A stretch of 64,000 nucleotides of DNA, from positions 123,991 through 187,990 of the forward strand of contig NZ_BMRA01000007.1 in NCBI RefSeq assembly GCF_014648395.1, in the 5' to 3' direction. Shown piece after piece: positions 8,346-16,484 of this stretch (within the stretch, counting starts at the first letter, position 1; every line of letters starts with the position of its first letter). Source of the DNA: Micromonospora fulviviridis. Its GTDB lineage: Bacteria; Actinomycetota; Actinomycetes; Mycobacteriales; Micromonosporaceae. The translations under genes and the position numbers were made by a program. The notes under the pieces are model-generated. The model saw only the letters and a program-made list of their open reading frames with translations, was not told the DNA's origin and ran no database searches.

Positions 8346-9180
8346 ATGCCCGCGATCACCGTCGACGACGTCCTCGTCCTGCCCCGCCTGCCGGAGCTCG
8401 CCGAGTCCACCACCTACCGCCCGGTCCGCCGGGTCCCGATGACCGAGCTGGACCCGTTCATCCACCTCGATCGACGGGATCATGGACCACCAGGACTCGC
8501 AGGGCGGCGGCGGCACCATCACCGACGGCGACACCCAGTGGATGACCGCAGGCCGCGGCCTGCTGCACATCGAGGCGCCGCCGGAGCACCTCGTGATGAG
8601 CGGCGGCCTCTTCCACGGCCTCCAGCTCTGGGTCAACCTGCCCCGGGTGGCGAAGATGAACCCGCCGCGTTACCAGGACATCCGCGGCCGGGAGTCGGCG
8701 CTGCTGACCACGCCCGACGGCGGCGCGCTGATCCGGGTGATCGCCGGCGAGATCGCCGGGCACCAGGGCCCGGGCTCGACCCACACGCCGATCACCATCG
8801 CGCACGTGACGCTGCAGCCCGGGGCCGAGCTGAGCCTGCCCTGGCGGCCGGACTTCAACGCGCTGGTCTACGTGCTGGCCGGCCGGGGCACCGTCGGCAC
8901 CGACCGGCGGCCGATCCACCTCGGCCAGCTCGCCGTGCACGGCGCGGGCGACGCGCTGCGGGTCACCGCGGACGCGCGGCAGGACGCCAACACCCCGGCG
9001 CTGGAGCTCTACATCATGGGCGGCCAGCCGATCCGCGAGCCGGTGGCGCACTACGGCCCGTTCGTGATGAACACCCGGGCCGAGCTGATCCAGGCGGTCG
9101 AGGACTACCAGGCCGGCCGGCTCGGGGTGATCCCGGCCGAGCGGCTGCCGCACAGCGGCGGCGAGGGCGACCGCCCCTGA
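8346..9180 (+). pseudogene. Pirin-family protein, disrupted by internal deletion and frameshift
   Basis: The first 41 or so codons (PAITVDDVLVLPRLPELAES through ELDPFIHLD) are a normal pirin N-terminus. The reading then jumps frame near 8467-8474 and continues as GIMDHQDSQGGGGTITDGDT, MTAGRGLLHIEAPPEHLVMS and so on to TGA 9178-9180. In intact pirins about 30 residues lie between these blocks, including the PWHPHRG segment that supplies two of the metal-binding histidines. Here they are missing, with a net frameshift. The junction reads CTCGATCGACGGG, consistent with deletion at a TCGA microhomology. An ATG at 8482 could express a 232-aa fragment holding only the second half of the metal site, so that fragment may be annotated separately as a CDS. 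Assembly error is the main alternative. Confidence 0.8.
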
Positions 9181-9190
9181 CCGCTCGATC

Positions 9191-9224
9191 CGACGGGCGT
9201 CCCGGTTCCCCGGGGCGCCCGTCG
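9191..9224. terminator. Hairpin between pirin relic and small membrane gene
   Basis: Arms 9191-9205 and 9210-9224 pair over 15 positions with one G-T type mismatch and a 4-nt loop. It separates the converging ends at 9180 and 9231. Confidence 0.65.
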
Positions 9225-9230
9225 CCGGTC

Positions 9231-9359
9231 TCAGGAGACGGCGAAGATGCCGGCCACCCCGAGGATCACCATCAACAGGACCGCCACAAGCGCACCCCGT
9301 TCCCCCTCCACCGCCTGCTCGCGGTATTCGGTCACGGTGTTCGTCGTCTCGGCGGGCAT
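9231..9359 (-). CDS. Small single-pass membrane protein (42 aa)
   Basis: This short gene on the minus strand starts at ATG 9359 with GAGGAGG 7 nt upstream and stops at TGA 9231. It encodes a polar N-terminus (MPAETTNTVTEYREQAVEGE) followed by one hydrophobic segment (ALVAVLLMVILGVAGIFAVS). The strong ribosome site, clean topology and fit between the terminator and the next promoter support a real gene. I do not recognise the family and its role is unknown. Confidence 0.65.
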   Translation of the reverse strand: MPAETTNTVTEYREQAVEGERGALVAVLLMVILGVAGIFAVS

Positions 9360-9460
9360 GCTGTGGCCTCCTCGGTTTCGCGATCCAGGGGTCGGTGCAC
9401 CCCCACGCGAGCACCGTGCCGACCTGGGGCGGTCGGCGTGCGGGGCCGTGCCGGGGGTCC

Positions 9461-9466
9461 TACCGT
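9461..9466 (+). promoter_or_regulatory. Leaderless -10 element for the PLD-like gene
   Basis: TACCGT lies 7 nt before ATG 9474. It supports this start over the internal GTG 9498, which instead has GGGAGG 7 nt upstream. Confidence 0.45.
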
Positions 9467-9473
9467 GAGGACG

Positions 9474-11087
9474 ATGTCGACCTCGGGAGGCTGGAACGTG
9501 GCTATGCGGGACTGGTTCCTCTCCGCACAGGAACGCGCCAACCCAGTGTCTGAGTTACCCATCTGGACGAGCGGTAACCTCGCCGAGCCGTTAATTCACG
9601 GCGGCGCGTACTTCGACCGGCTGGTCAGCGAGGTCGAGCAGCTCCGGGCCGGCGACCACCTCTTCTTCACCGACTGGCGCGGCGACCCCGACCAGCGGAT
9701 GCGCCCGGACGGGCCGACCGTGGTGCAGCTGTTCGCCCAGGCCGCCCAGCGCGGCGTGGTCGTCAAGGGCCTGATCTGGCGCTCCCACCTCGACGCGCTC
9801 TCCTACAGCGAGGAGGAGAACCGCGACCTCAGCGAGGCGATCTGCGCCGCCGGTGGAGAGGTGCTGCTCGACCAGCGGGTCCGGCGCGGCGGCTCGCACC
9901 ACCAGAAGCTGGTGGTGCTGCGCCGCCCCGGCGACCCGGAACGGGACATCGCCTTCGCCGGCGGGATCGACCTCTGCCACAGCCGGCGGGACGACGCGGC
10001 GCACGGCGGCGACCCGCAGGCGGTCGCCATGTCCGCGCGGTACGGCCCGAACCCGCCCTGGCACGACGTGCAGCTCGCGCTCCGTGGCCCGGTGGTCGGC
10101 GCGCTGGACACCACCTTCCGGGAGCGGTGGACCGACCCGATGCCGCTGGACTCGGAGAACCCGATGGCCTACCTGCGGGACCGGCTGCGCGGCTCGGACC
10201 TGAGCCCGGACCCGTTGCCGGACCAGCCCGCCTACCCGCCGCCCTGCGGGCCGCACCACGTCCAGGTGCTGCGCACCTACCCGGCGGTGCGCCCGCGCTA
10301 CTCGTTCGCCCCGGACGGCGAGCGGACGGTGGCCCGGGGTTACACCAAGGCGGTCCGCCGGGCCCGCCGGCTGATCTACCTGGAGGACCAGTACCTCTGG
10401 TCGACCGAGGTGGCCGACCTCTTCGCCCGGGCGCTGCGCGAGCAGCCGGAGCTGCACCTGGTGGCCGTGGTGCCCCGGCACCCGGACGTGGACGGCCGGT
10501 TGGCGCTGCCGCCGAACATGGTCGGCCGCGCGCAGGCCCTCGAACTGTGCCACCGGGCCGCCCCGGAGCGGGTGCACGTCTTCGACGTGGAGAACCACGA
10601 GGGCACCCCGGTCTACGTGCACGCGAAGGTCTGCGTGGTGGACGACGTCTGGGCCAGCGTGGGCAGCGACAACTTCAACCGCCGCTCGTGGACCCACGAC
10701 AGCGAGCTGTCCTGCGCGGTGCTGGACGACACCCGGGACGAGCGGGCCCCGACCGACCCGGCGGGGCTGGGCGACGGGGCCCGGGTGTTCGCCCGGGAGC
10801 TGCGCCTGCGGCTGTGGCGCGAGCACCTGGACCGGTACCCGGACGGCGGGGACGACCACGACCTGCTCGAGCCGGCCGACGCGATCGCGGCGATCACCTC
10901 CGCGGCGGCGGAGCTGGAGCGGTGGCACGAGTCCGGGCGCACCGGGCCCCGCCCGCCGGGGCGGTTGCGGCCGCACCGGCCGGAGCGGCTGCCCTGGCGC
11001 ACCCGGCTCTGGGCGCTGCCGGCGTACCGGCTGGTCTACGACCCGGACGGCAGGCCGCTGCGGGCCCGGCGCGCCGGCACCTGGTGA
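9474..11087 (+). CDS. Phospholipase D-like protein with two HKD motifs
   Basis: The roughly 537-residue protein carries both catalytic motifs of the PLD superfamily. The first, HHQKLVVL, is near residue 143 and is followed by IAFAGGIDLCHSRRDD. The second, HAKVCVVDDVWASVGSDNFN, is near residue 385. This two-domain layout with GGIDL and GSDN/RRS is typical of phosphatidyl-transferring or -hydrolysing enzymes and cardiolipin synthase relatives. No signal peptide is visible. Start choice is uncertain: ATG 9474 follows a TACCGT box by 7 nt, while GTG 9498 has a GGGAGG ribosome site. The final 52 nt overlap the convergent acetoacetate-decarboxylase-like gene. Confidence 0.85.
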   Translation: MSTSGGWNVAMRDWFLSAQERANPVSELPIWTSGNLAEPLIHGGAYFDRLVSEVEQLRAGDHLFFTDWRGDPDQRMRPDGPTVVQLFAQAAQRGVVVKGLIWRSHLDALSYSEEENRDLSEAICAAGGEVLLDQRVRRGGSHHQKLVVLRRPGDPERDIAFAGGIDLCHSRRDDAAHGGDPQAVAMSARYGPNPPWHDVQLALRGPVVGALDTTFRERWTDPMPLDSENPMAYLRDRLRGSDLSPDPLPDQPAYPPPCGPHHVQVLRTYPAVRPRYSFAPDGERTVARGYTKAVRRARRLIYLEDQYLWSTEVADLFARALREQPELHLVAVVPRHPDVDGRLALPPNMVGRAQALELCHRAAPERVHVFDVENHEGTPVYVHAKVCVVDDVWASVGSDNFNRRSWTHDSELSCAVLDDTRDERAPTDPAGLGDGARVFARELRLRLWREHLDRYPDGGDDHDLLEPADAIAAITSAAAELERWHESGRTGPRPPGRLRPHRPERLPWRTRLWALPAYRLVYDPDGRPLRARRAGTW

Positions 11088-11791
11088 GCCGCCGTGACCG
11101 GGTCGCCCGTGGGCAGCGGCTCGTCCAGGGCGTTCGGCCGGGCCGGGTACGCGAACGACACCCGGGGCGAGTAGAAGCCCCAGCAGACCTGTAGCGGGTT
11201 GGCCGGCCGGAGCGCGTACACCGGGTGCTCCGGGGCCAGGAACTCCACCGACTCGACCTCGAACGGCGACACCGGCTCGGCCACGTACGGGTAGTCCGCG
11301 ACGATCAGCTCGCCGTCGCGGGCGGTGAGGTAGCGGTGGTGGCCGTTGTGCGCCTCGGTGCCGGTGTGCCCGACCCGGGCGGTGACCTGGATGAGCGGTC
11401 GCCCGTCGGCCCACGTCTCGGCCGTGAGTCGCCCACCCCGGACGTCGACCAGGGTCTCCCCCGCCTCGGCGGGGGCGCCGCGGGCGGAGGCGTACTGCCG
11501 GACCCGCGGGCTGGAGGCGAGGTAGTGGGTCCACCAGCCGCCCGGGGTGTCCCCGTCCGGCGGCTGCATGTCCGCGAGTGAGACACCGAGGAAGGTGAGC
11601 GAGTACGCGCCGAACCCGGAGGTCTGGGTCTCGTCGTCGACCACGTACTGGCACAGGAAGACCTGGTGGTCGGGGTGCGGCCGGAGGCCGGCCGGGACGA
11701 GCGCCGCGACCGCGTCGGGGTCCGCCGGGAGCCAGCTGAACAGCAGGGTCCGGGCGTTGACGACGAGTTGCGGAGCGGCGGGATCCAGCAC
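11036..11791 (-). CDS. Acetoacetate decarboxylase-like / DUF2071-type protein
   Basis: The 251-residue soluble protein begins with LVVNARTLLFSWLPADPDAV and continues with PHPDHQVFLCQYVVDDETQT and SLTFLGVSLADMQPPDG. It later shows YLTARDGELIVADYPYV and FLAPEHPVYALRPANPLQVC. The fold signature (an ADC-like beta barrel) matches proteins annotated as acetoacetate decarboxylase family or DUF2071. I cannot identify the catalytic Lys of true decarboxylases, so enzymatic activity is not claimed. The GTG start has GGAGG a few nt upstream. The 3' end overlaps the PLD-like gene tail to tail. Confidence 0.65.
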   Translation of the reverse strand: MLDPAAPQLVVNARTLLFSWLPADPDAVAALVPAGLRPHPDHQVFLCQYVVDDETQTSGFGAYSLTFLGVSLADMQPPDGDTPGGWWTHYLASSPRVRQYASARGAPAEAGETLVDVRGGRLTAETWADGRPLIQVTARVGHTGTEAHNGHHRYLTARDGELIVADYPYVAEPVSPFEVESVEFLAPEHPVYALRPANPLQVCWGFYSPRVSFAYPARPNALDEPLPTGDPVTAAHQVPARRARSGLPSGS

Positions 11792-12147
11792 GGTGCCTCC
11801 GTAGACGTGTACACCTGGACGCTACGGGCGGTCCCATCGGCGGGACAACGACGGAAAGGCGACAGTGTGCGCCGAGTGTCGGGTTTCATGTTGACCGGTC
11901 GGCCCGGCGGTTCGTCCGTCCGGTCAGCCCGGCCGGACCGCCTCGCCCCACGGCGCCGGTCGGCCATCCGAGGGTTTCTGCCCCGATTCAAGCCCTTCAT
12001 GCCATGACACGGCTTAAGTACATCGCACTTTCGGCTAGATTTCCTCGGCCCGATCAGGTTAAGGTGGCTTCCGAACGGCCTAACTGAAGCTAAACCGAAG
12101 CGTCACGTCTTTTTTGTTTCGCGGACGAGGTGCAGGGAGGACCACCC
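11792..12147. other. Divergent intergenic region upstream of the sigma factor
   Basis: This 356-bp stretch has no plausible gene. It separates the minus-strand ADC-like gene from the sigma-factor gene. GTGTACAC (11807-11814) is an 8-bp palindrome, and TAGCGT on the minus strand just beyond it could be a -10 box. Toward the sigma gene the DNA becomes unusually AT-rich (12010-12120), with TAGATT at 12036-12041 and a T-run at 12109-12115. I did not find the GTTT...GGGTA pattern expected of a self-regulated SigF/SigB promoter. Confidence 0.5.
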
Positions 12148-12972
12148 ATGACCGCGCACACGATCAGCGAACCGGCGACGAAACCGCAGTCCACCACCGA
12201 GAAGCTCGACCCGCGGGCCCTCACCGACAGCGCCGCCGACCTGCTCAACGCGATGGCCGCGCTGCCCGCCCACCACCCGTCGCGCGCCGCGCTCCGCGAC
12301 CGGGCGATCGAGGCCTGGCTGCCGCTCGCCAACCACCTCGCCCACCGCTACAGCGGCCGGGGCGAGCCCACCGACGACCTGGCGCAGACCGCCGCCGTCG
12401 GCCTCATCAAGGCGATCGACAAGTTCGACCCGTCCCGCGGCGTCGACTTCGCCGGCTACGCCATCCCGACCATCATCGGCGAGCTGAAGCGCCACTTCCG
12501 CGACCGCACCTGGGACATCCGGGTGCCGCGCCGCCTCCAGGAGCTTCGGCTGGCCATCTCCGACGCCAACAGCACGCTGCTGCAGACCCTCGGCCGCTCG
12601 CCGACGGTCGCCGACATCGCCGGCCACCTCAACCTCACCGAGGAGGAGGTCCTGGAAGGGCTGGAGGGCGCCCGCGCCTACAACGCGGTCTCGCTGTCCA
12701 CCCCGACCGGCGACGGCGACCGGGCCACCGAGCTCGGCGACATGCTCGGCGGCGAGGACGGCGAGTTCGAGCTGGCCGAGCTGCGGGTGGCCCTCGGGCC
12801 GGCGCTGGCGACGCTCGACGAGCGCGAGCAGAAGATCCTCACGCTGCGCTTCTACGGCAACCTCACCCAGTCGCAGATCGCCGAGCAGATCGGCGTCTCG
12901 CAGATGCACGTGTCCCGGCTGCTGGCCCGGGCACTGACGAAGCTGCGCGGGCAGCTCGACGGAACGTACTAA
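12148..12972 (+). CDS. SigF/SigB-family RNA polymerase sigma factor
   Basis: The 274-residue protein has all sigma regions of the SigB/SigF/SigG group. Region 2 includes LANHLAHRYSGRGEPTDDLA and GLIKAIDKFDPSRGVDFAGY. Region 3 covers VPRRLQELRLAISDANSTLL through VADIAGHLNLTEEEVLEGLE. Region 4 includes LDEREQKILTLRFYGNLTQS and QIAEQIGVSQMHVSRLLARA (helix-turn-helix). ATG 12148 follows GGGAGG by 7 nt. Family members direct general-stress or developmental regulons and are usually held by an anti-sigma factor. No anti-sigma gene is adjacent; the nearest HATPase protein is at 1577-2629. Confidence 0.93.
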   Translation: MTAHTISEPATKPQSTTEKLDPRALTDSAADLLNAMAALPAHHPSRAALRDRAIEAWLPLANHLAHRYSGRGEPTDDLAQTAAVGLIKAIDKFDPSRGVDFAGYAIPTIIGELKRHFRDRTWDIRVPRRLQELRLAISDANSTLLQTLGRSPTVADIAGHLNLTEEEVLEGLEGARAYNAVSLSTPTGDGDRATELGDMLGGEDGEFELAELRVALGPALATLDEREQKILTLRFYGNLTQSQIAEQIGVSQMHVSRLLARALTKLRGQLDGTY

Positions 12973-12983
12973 GGGGGTGGCGG

Positions 12984-13013
12984 CGGTGGCCGGGTCGGCG
13001 GGCCCGGCCACCG
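12984..13013. terminator. Hairpin after the sigma-factor gene
   Basis: Eleven-base arms (CGGTGGCCGGG at 12984-12994 and its complement at 13003-13013) surround an 8-nt loop. It lies between the convergent ends at 12972 and 13066. Confidence 0.65.
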
Positions 13014-13065
13014 TTGACGTCCACTCCGGCCCGGTCGGCGGTGCGCCGGCCGGGCCGTTCCGCGC

Positions 13066-13797
13066 TCAGGCCAGGACCAGCAGGTCCAGCGCGTCCACCA
13101 CGGGGGCGTCCGGGGTCCGCCGCGCCGCCGCGCGCAGCCGCCGCAGCCCCCGGTCGTAGTCGGCGTCGTCGAGCAGCACCAGCGGGGTGTGCGCGGCGCG
13201 CCGCAGCCCGTCGGCGGCCGCTCGCAGCGACCGGGCGCTGACCTGCGGTACCGGCTCCAGCGCCACCGGGGCAAACCCGGCCGGCTCGAACGCCGCGCAG
13301 ACCTCGGCGACCGAGGGATAACCGTCCAGGACCCGCAGCGCCTCCGGGAACCAGCGGAACAGGGTGACCCCGTCGCCCCGGCCCGCGAAGACCGACCGGA
13401 TCAGCACCGGCGCGCCGGGGCGCAGCACCCGGCGCAGCTCGGCGGCGACCGCCGGCAGGTCGGGCAGGTGGTGCACCACCGTGGAGAGCCACGCGCCGTC
13501 CAGGCCGGCCGCCGCGAGCGGCAGCGCCTCCGCCCGGCCGGCCACCATTCCCGGGCACGCCGAGTGGGCCCGCATCGCCGCCGCCGGCTCGACCGCCACC
13601 ACGTCCACGCCGTACCAGTCCCGGAAGGCGGCCGCCCAGACGCCGGTACCGGCGCCCAGGTCGAGCACCCGGTCGCCGGGCCCCACGGGCAGGTGCCGGG
13701 ACACCGCGGCGCGCCAGCTCGCCAGGCCCTCGACCGGCAGGTGCCGCGTCGCCGCGAAGGCGGCGGCCGAGGGTTCGTCGTACGCCATCATCGCCAT
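13066..13797 (-). CDS. Class I SAM-dependent methyltransferase
   Basis: The 243-residue cytoplasmic protein has the Rossmann methyltransferase motifs. Motif I is VLDLGAGTGVWAAAF near residue 45, followed by VDVVAVEPAAAMR (acidic end of beta-2), DGAWLSTVVHHLPDL and LRRVLRPGAPVLIRSVF. The order fits UbiE/Methyltransf_11-type enzymes. ATG 13797 has GGAG 8 nt upstream and gives a natural N-terminus; the frame is open much further but only as a shadow of hrpB. It diverges from hrpB with about 96 bp between starts. The substrate is unknown. Confidence 0.87.
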   Translation of the reverse strand: MAMMAYDEPSAAAFAATRHLPVEGLASWRAAVSRHLPVGPGDRVLDLGAGTGVWAAAFRDWYGVDVVAVEPAAAMRAHSACPGMVAGRAEALPLAAAGLDGAWLSTVVHHLPDLPAVAAELRRVLRPGAPVLIRSVFAGRGDGVTLFRWFPEALRVLDGYPSVAEVCAAFEPAGFAPVALEPVPQVSARSLRAAADGLRRAAHTPLVLLDDADYDRGLRRLRAAARRTPDAPVVDALDLLVLA

Positions 13798-13893
13798 GAC
13801 CGTCACTCCACGCGATGAAGCGGTCACGGTCAATGTGAGAAGTCGAACAGGACCCTGCGCCGCCCGCCCGGCCGGGGGTGCGAGAGTGGGTCC

Positions 13894-16479
13894 GTGCTCT
13901 CCGACGTCTCCCTGGACCTGCCGGTCCGGCCCGTGCTGCCCGCGCTGGTCGAGGCGCTGGGCGCGGCCGGCGCGGCGGTCCTGGTGGCGCCCCCGGGCAC
14001 CGGCAAGACCACCCTGGCGCCGCTCGCGGTGGCCGCCGAGGTCCCCGGCCGGGTGGTGATCGCCCAGCCCCGCCGGGTGGCCGCCCGGGCCGCCGCGCAC
14101 CGCATGGCCGCCCTGCTCGGCGAGCGGGTCGGCGAACGGATCGGGTACGCCGTACGCGGCGAGCGCCGGGTCGGTCCGCGGACCCGGATCGAGGTGGTCA
14201 CCACCGGCCTGCTGGTACGCCGGCTGCACCACGACCCGGAACTGCCCGGCGTCGGCGCGGTGCTGCTCGACGAGTGCCACGAGCGGCAGCTCGACGCCGA
14301 CCTGGCGCTCGCGTTCACCGTGGAGGCCCGCGGCACGCTCCGGCCGGACCTGTGGCTGCTGGCCATGTCGGCCACCCCCCGGGCGGACCGGTTCGCCGCG
14401 CTGCTCGGCGGAGCGTCTCCCGCGCCGGTGGTCCGCGCCGAGGCCGCCCTGCACCCGGTGGACCGGATCTGGGCGCCGCCGCCCCGCCCGGTCGCCGCGC
14501 CGGGTGGGGGCCGGGTGGACCGAGCGCTGCTGGACCACGTGGCGGCCACGGTGCGCCGGGCGCTGCGCGAGCGGGACGGGGACGTGCTGGTCTTCCTGCC
14601 CGGCGCCGGCGAGATCGCCGCCGTCGCGGGCCGCCTGGCCGACCTGCGCGACGCGGTCGCCGTGCTGCCCCTGCACGGCCGGCTCCCCGGTTCCGCGCAG
14701 GACGCGGCGCTGGCGCCGTTGCCGGGACGGCGCCGCGTCGTGCTGGCCACCGCCGTGGCGGAGAGCAGCCTCACCGTGCCCGGGGTACGCGTCGTGGTGG
14801 ACGCCGGGCTGAGCCGGGTGCCCCGCACCGACCTGGCCCGCGGGCTGGGCGCGCTGGTCACCGTGCCGGTGTCCCGGGCGGCGGCCACCCAGCGCGCCGG
14901 CCGGGCCGGCCGGGAGGCACCGGGGGCGGTCTACCGGTGCTGGTCGGAGGCGACCCACGCCCGGCTCGCCCCGCAGCCCGAGCCCGAGATCGCCACGGCC
15001 GACCTGACCGGGTTCGCCCTGGAGCTGGCCGCCTGGGGCACCCCGGACGGCGCCGGGCTGGCGCTGCCCGATCCCCCGCCGCCGGCCGCGCTGACCGTCG
15101 CCCGGGACACGCTGGTGACGCTCGGCGCGGTCGACGCGGACGGCCGGATCACCGCCCGGGGGCGGGCCATCGCGGCCGCCGGGGCGCACCCCCGGCTGGC
15201 CCGGGCACTGCTCGACGGCGCGGAACGGGTCGGCGCCGACCGGGCCGCCGAGGTGGTGGCGCTGCTCGCCGAGGAGACCCTCACCGGCGCCGGCGACGAC
15301 CTGACCGCGCTCTGGCGCCGCCTACGCACCGCCACCGACCCACCGGCCACCGCCCGCTGGCGCGCCGAGGTACGCCGCCTCCGCGCCACCCTGCCCACCC
15401 CACCCCCTCCGCGCGATCGTGCGGTTGGCGCCCGGGCAGAAGGGACGAAAGCCTCCGAGCGCGGGCACGAAGTGCACGATCGCGGGCGGGAGCGGCTGAC
15501 CGACGACCTCGCCGCCGGACTTCTCGTCGGGTTGGCGTATCCGGAGCGGTTGGCGCGGGCGCGGCGGGCCGGGGGGTCGGCGTACCTCATGGTCGGCGGG
15601 ACCGCGGCGGAGCTGGCGGGCGGGTCGGGGCTGGTGGGGTCCGAATGGCTGGCCATCGCGGTGGCCGACCGTGCGCCCGGCGCGCCGACCGCCCGGGTCC
15701 GGCTGGCCACCCCCGTGGACGAGGCGACCGCCCGGGAGGCCGGCGGGCCGCTGCTGCGCGCCGCGCGGGAGGTCGGCTGGTCCGGCGGGGACGTCGTGGC
15801 CCGGGAGGTGATACGGCTCGGCGCGATCGAGCTGGTCGACCGGCCCCTCGCCGCGCCCGACCCGGCGCAGCTGACCGAGGCGGTGCTCACCGGGTTGCGC
15901 CGGGACGGCCTGGCGCTGCTCACCTGGACGCCCGAGGCCACCGCGCTGCGCCGGCGGCTGGCGTGCTGCCGGCAGGCGCTCGGCGACGGGTGGCCGGACG
16001 TCTCCGACGCCGCGCTGGTCGCCGCCGCACCCACCTGGCTGGGCCCGGAGCTGGCCCGCGCCCGCCGCCGGGCCGACCTGGCCCGGGTCGAGGTGGCGGC
16101 GGCGCTGCGACGGCTGCTGGACTGGCGGCAGGCGGCCCGGCTGGACGAGCTGGCGCCGGAGCGGCTCCCGGTGCCCAGCGGCTCGCGGATCCGGCTGGAC
16201 TACGCCGACCCGGCCGCCCCGGTGCTGGCCGTGAAGCTCCAGGAGACGTTCGGCTGGCAGGACGCGCCGCGGATCGCCGACGGCCGGGTGCCGGTGCTGC
16301 TGCACCTGCTCTCCCCCGCCGGCCGGCCGGTGGCGGTCACCGCCGACCTGGCCTCCTTCTGGCGGACCGGCTACCCGCAGGTACGGGCGGAGCTGCGCGG
16401 CCGCTACCCCCGCCACCCGTGGCCGGAGGACCCGACCAGCGCCGAGCCGACCCGGCGCGCCAGCCCGCGCCGGCGCTGA
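13894..16479 (+). CDS. hrpB: ATP-dependent RNA helicase HrpB
   Basis: The 861-residue DEAH-type helicase has Walker A APPGTGKTTLAPLA near residue 45, DECHERQ (motif II) near residue 127, MSATPRADRF (motif III), TAVAESSLTVPGVRVVVDAG and QRAGRAGREAPG (motif VI). The C-terminal region PSGSRIRLDYADPAAPVLAV through ETFGWQDAPRIADG is the hallmark of HrpB. A hydrophilic insert (residues about 507-531) between the helicase core and the C-terminal domain is encoded by a palindromic repeat at 15412-15484 and keeps the frame. The GTG start follows GAGAGT by 6 nt, which fits a leaderless start. Its cellular RNA target is unknown. Confidence 0.93.
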   Translation: MLSDVSLDLPVRPVLPALVEALGAAGAAVLVAPPGTGKTTLAPLAVAAEVPGRVVIAQPRRVAARAAAHRMAALLGERVGERIGYAVRGERRVGPRTRIEVVTTGLLVRRLHHDPELPGVGAVLLDECHERQLDADLALAFTVEARGTLRPDLWLLAMSATPRADRFAALLGGASPAPVVRAEAALHPVDRIWAPPPRPVAAPGGGRVDRALLDHVAATVRRALRERDGDVLVFLPGAGEIAAVAGRLADLRDAVAVLPLHGRLPGSAQDAALAPLPGRRRVVLATAVAESSLTVPGVRVVVDAGLSRVPRTDLARGLGALVTVPVSRAAATQRAGRAGREAPGAVYRCWSEATHARLAPQPEPEIATADLTGFALELAAWGTPDGAGLALPDPPPPAALTVARDTLVTLGAVDADGRITARGRAIAAAGAHPRLARALLDGAERVGADRAAEVVALLAEETLTGAGDDLTALWRRLRTATDPPATARWRAEVRRLRATLPTPPPPRDRAVGARAEGTKASERGHEVHDRGRERLTDDLAAGLLVGLAYPERLARARRAGGSAYLMVGGTAAELAGGSGLVGSEWLAIAVADRAPGAPTARVRLATPVDEATAREAGGPLLRAAREVGWSGGDVVAREVIRLGAIELVDRPLAAPDPAQLTEAVLTGLRRDGLALLTWTPEATALRRRLACCRQALGDGWPDVSDAALVAAAPTWLGPELARARRRADLARVEVAAALRRLLDWRQAARLDELAPERLPVPSGSRIRLDYADPAAPVLAVKLQETFGWQDAPRIADGRVPVLLHLLSPAGRPVAVTADLASFWRTGYPQVRAELRGRYPRHPWPEDPTSAEPTRRASPRRR
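15412..15484. repeat. Palindromic repeat element inside hrpB (GATCGTGC type)
   Basis: Perfect 11-bp inverted arms (CGCGATCGTGC at 15412-15422 and its complement at 15474-15484) flank a 51-bp interior. The element lies within the hrpB frame and encodes a charged linker (RDRAVGARAEGTKASERGHE). Similar GATC-TTG palindromes occur at 35938-35990 and 54955-55025. Confidence 0.6.
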
Positions 16480-16484
16480 CCGGG

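Noticed and set aside
8346..11087. A single 913-codon open frame joining pirin and phospholipase D-like sequences
   Set aside because: The frame is open only because of GC bias. Between about 8480 and 9470 the real pirin sequence is in another frame and the in-frame product is Arg/Pro-rich noise.
12010..12120. A self-regulated SigF/SigB promoter (GTTT...GGGTA)
   Set aside because: The AT-rich stretch lacks a GGGTA-type -10 at the right spacing from any GTTT.
13066..15189. A 707-codon minus-strand frame extending the methyltransferase
   Set aside because: Everything beyond 13797 is antisense to hrpB and has the Arg/Gly/Pro composition of a shadow frame.
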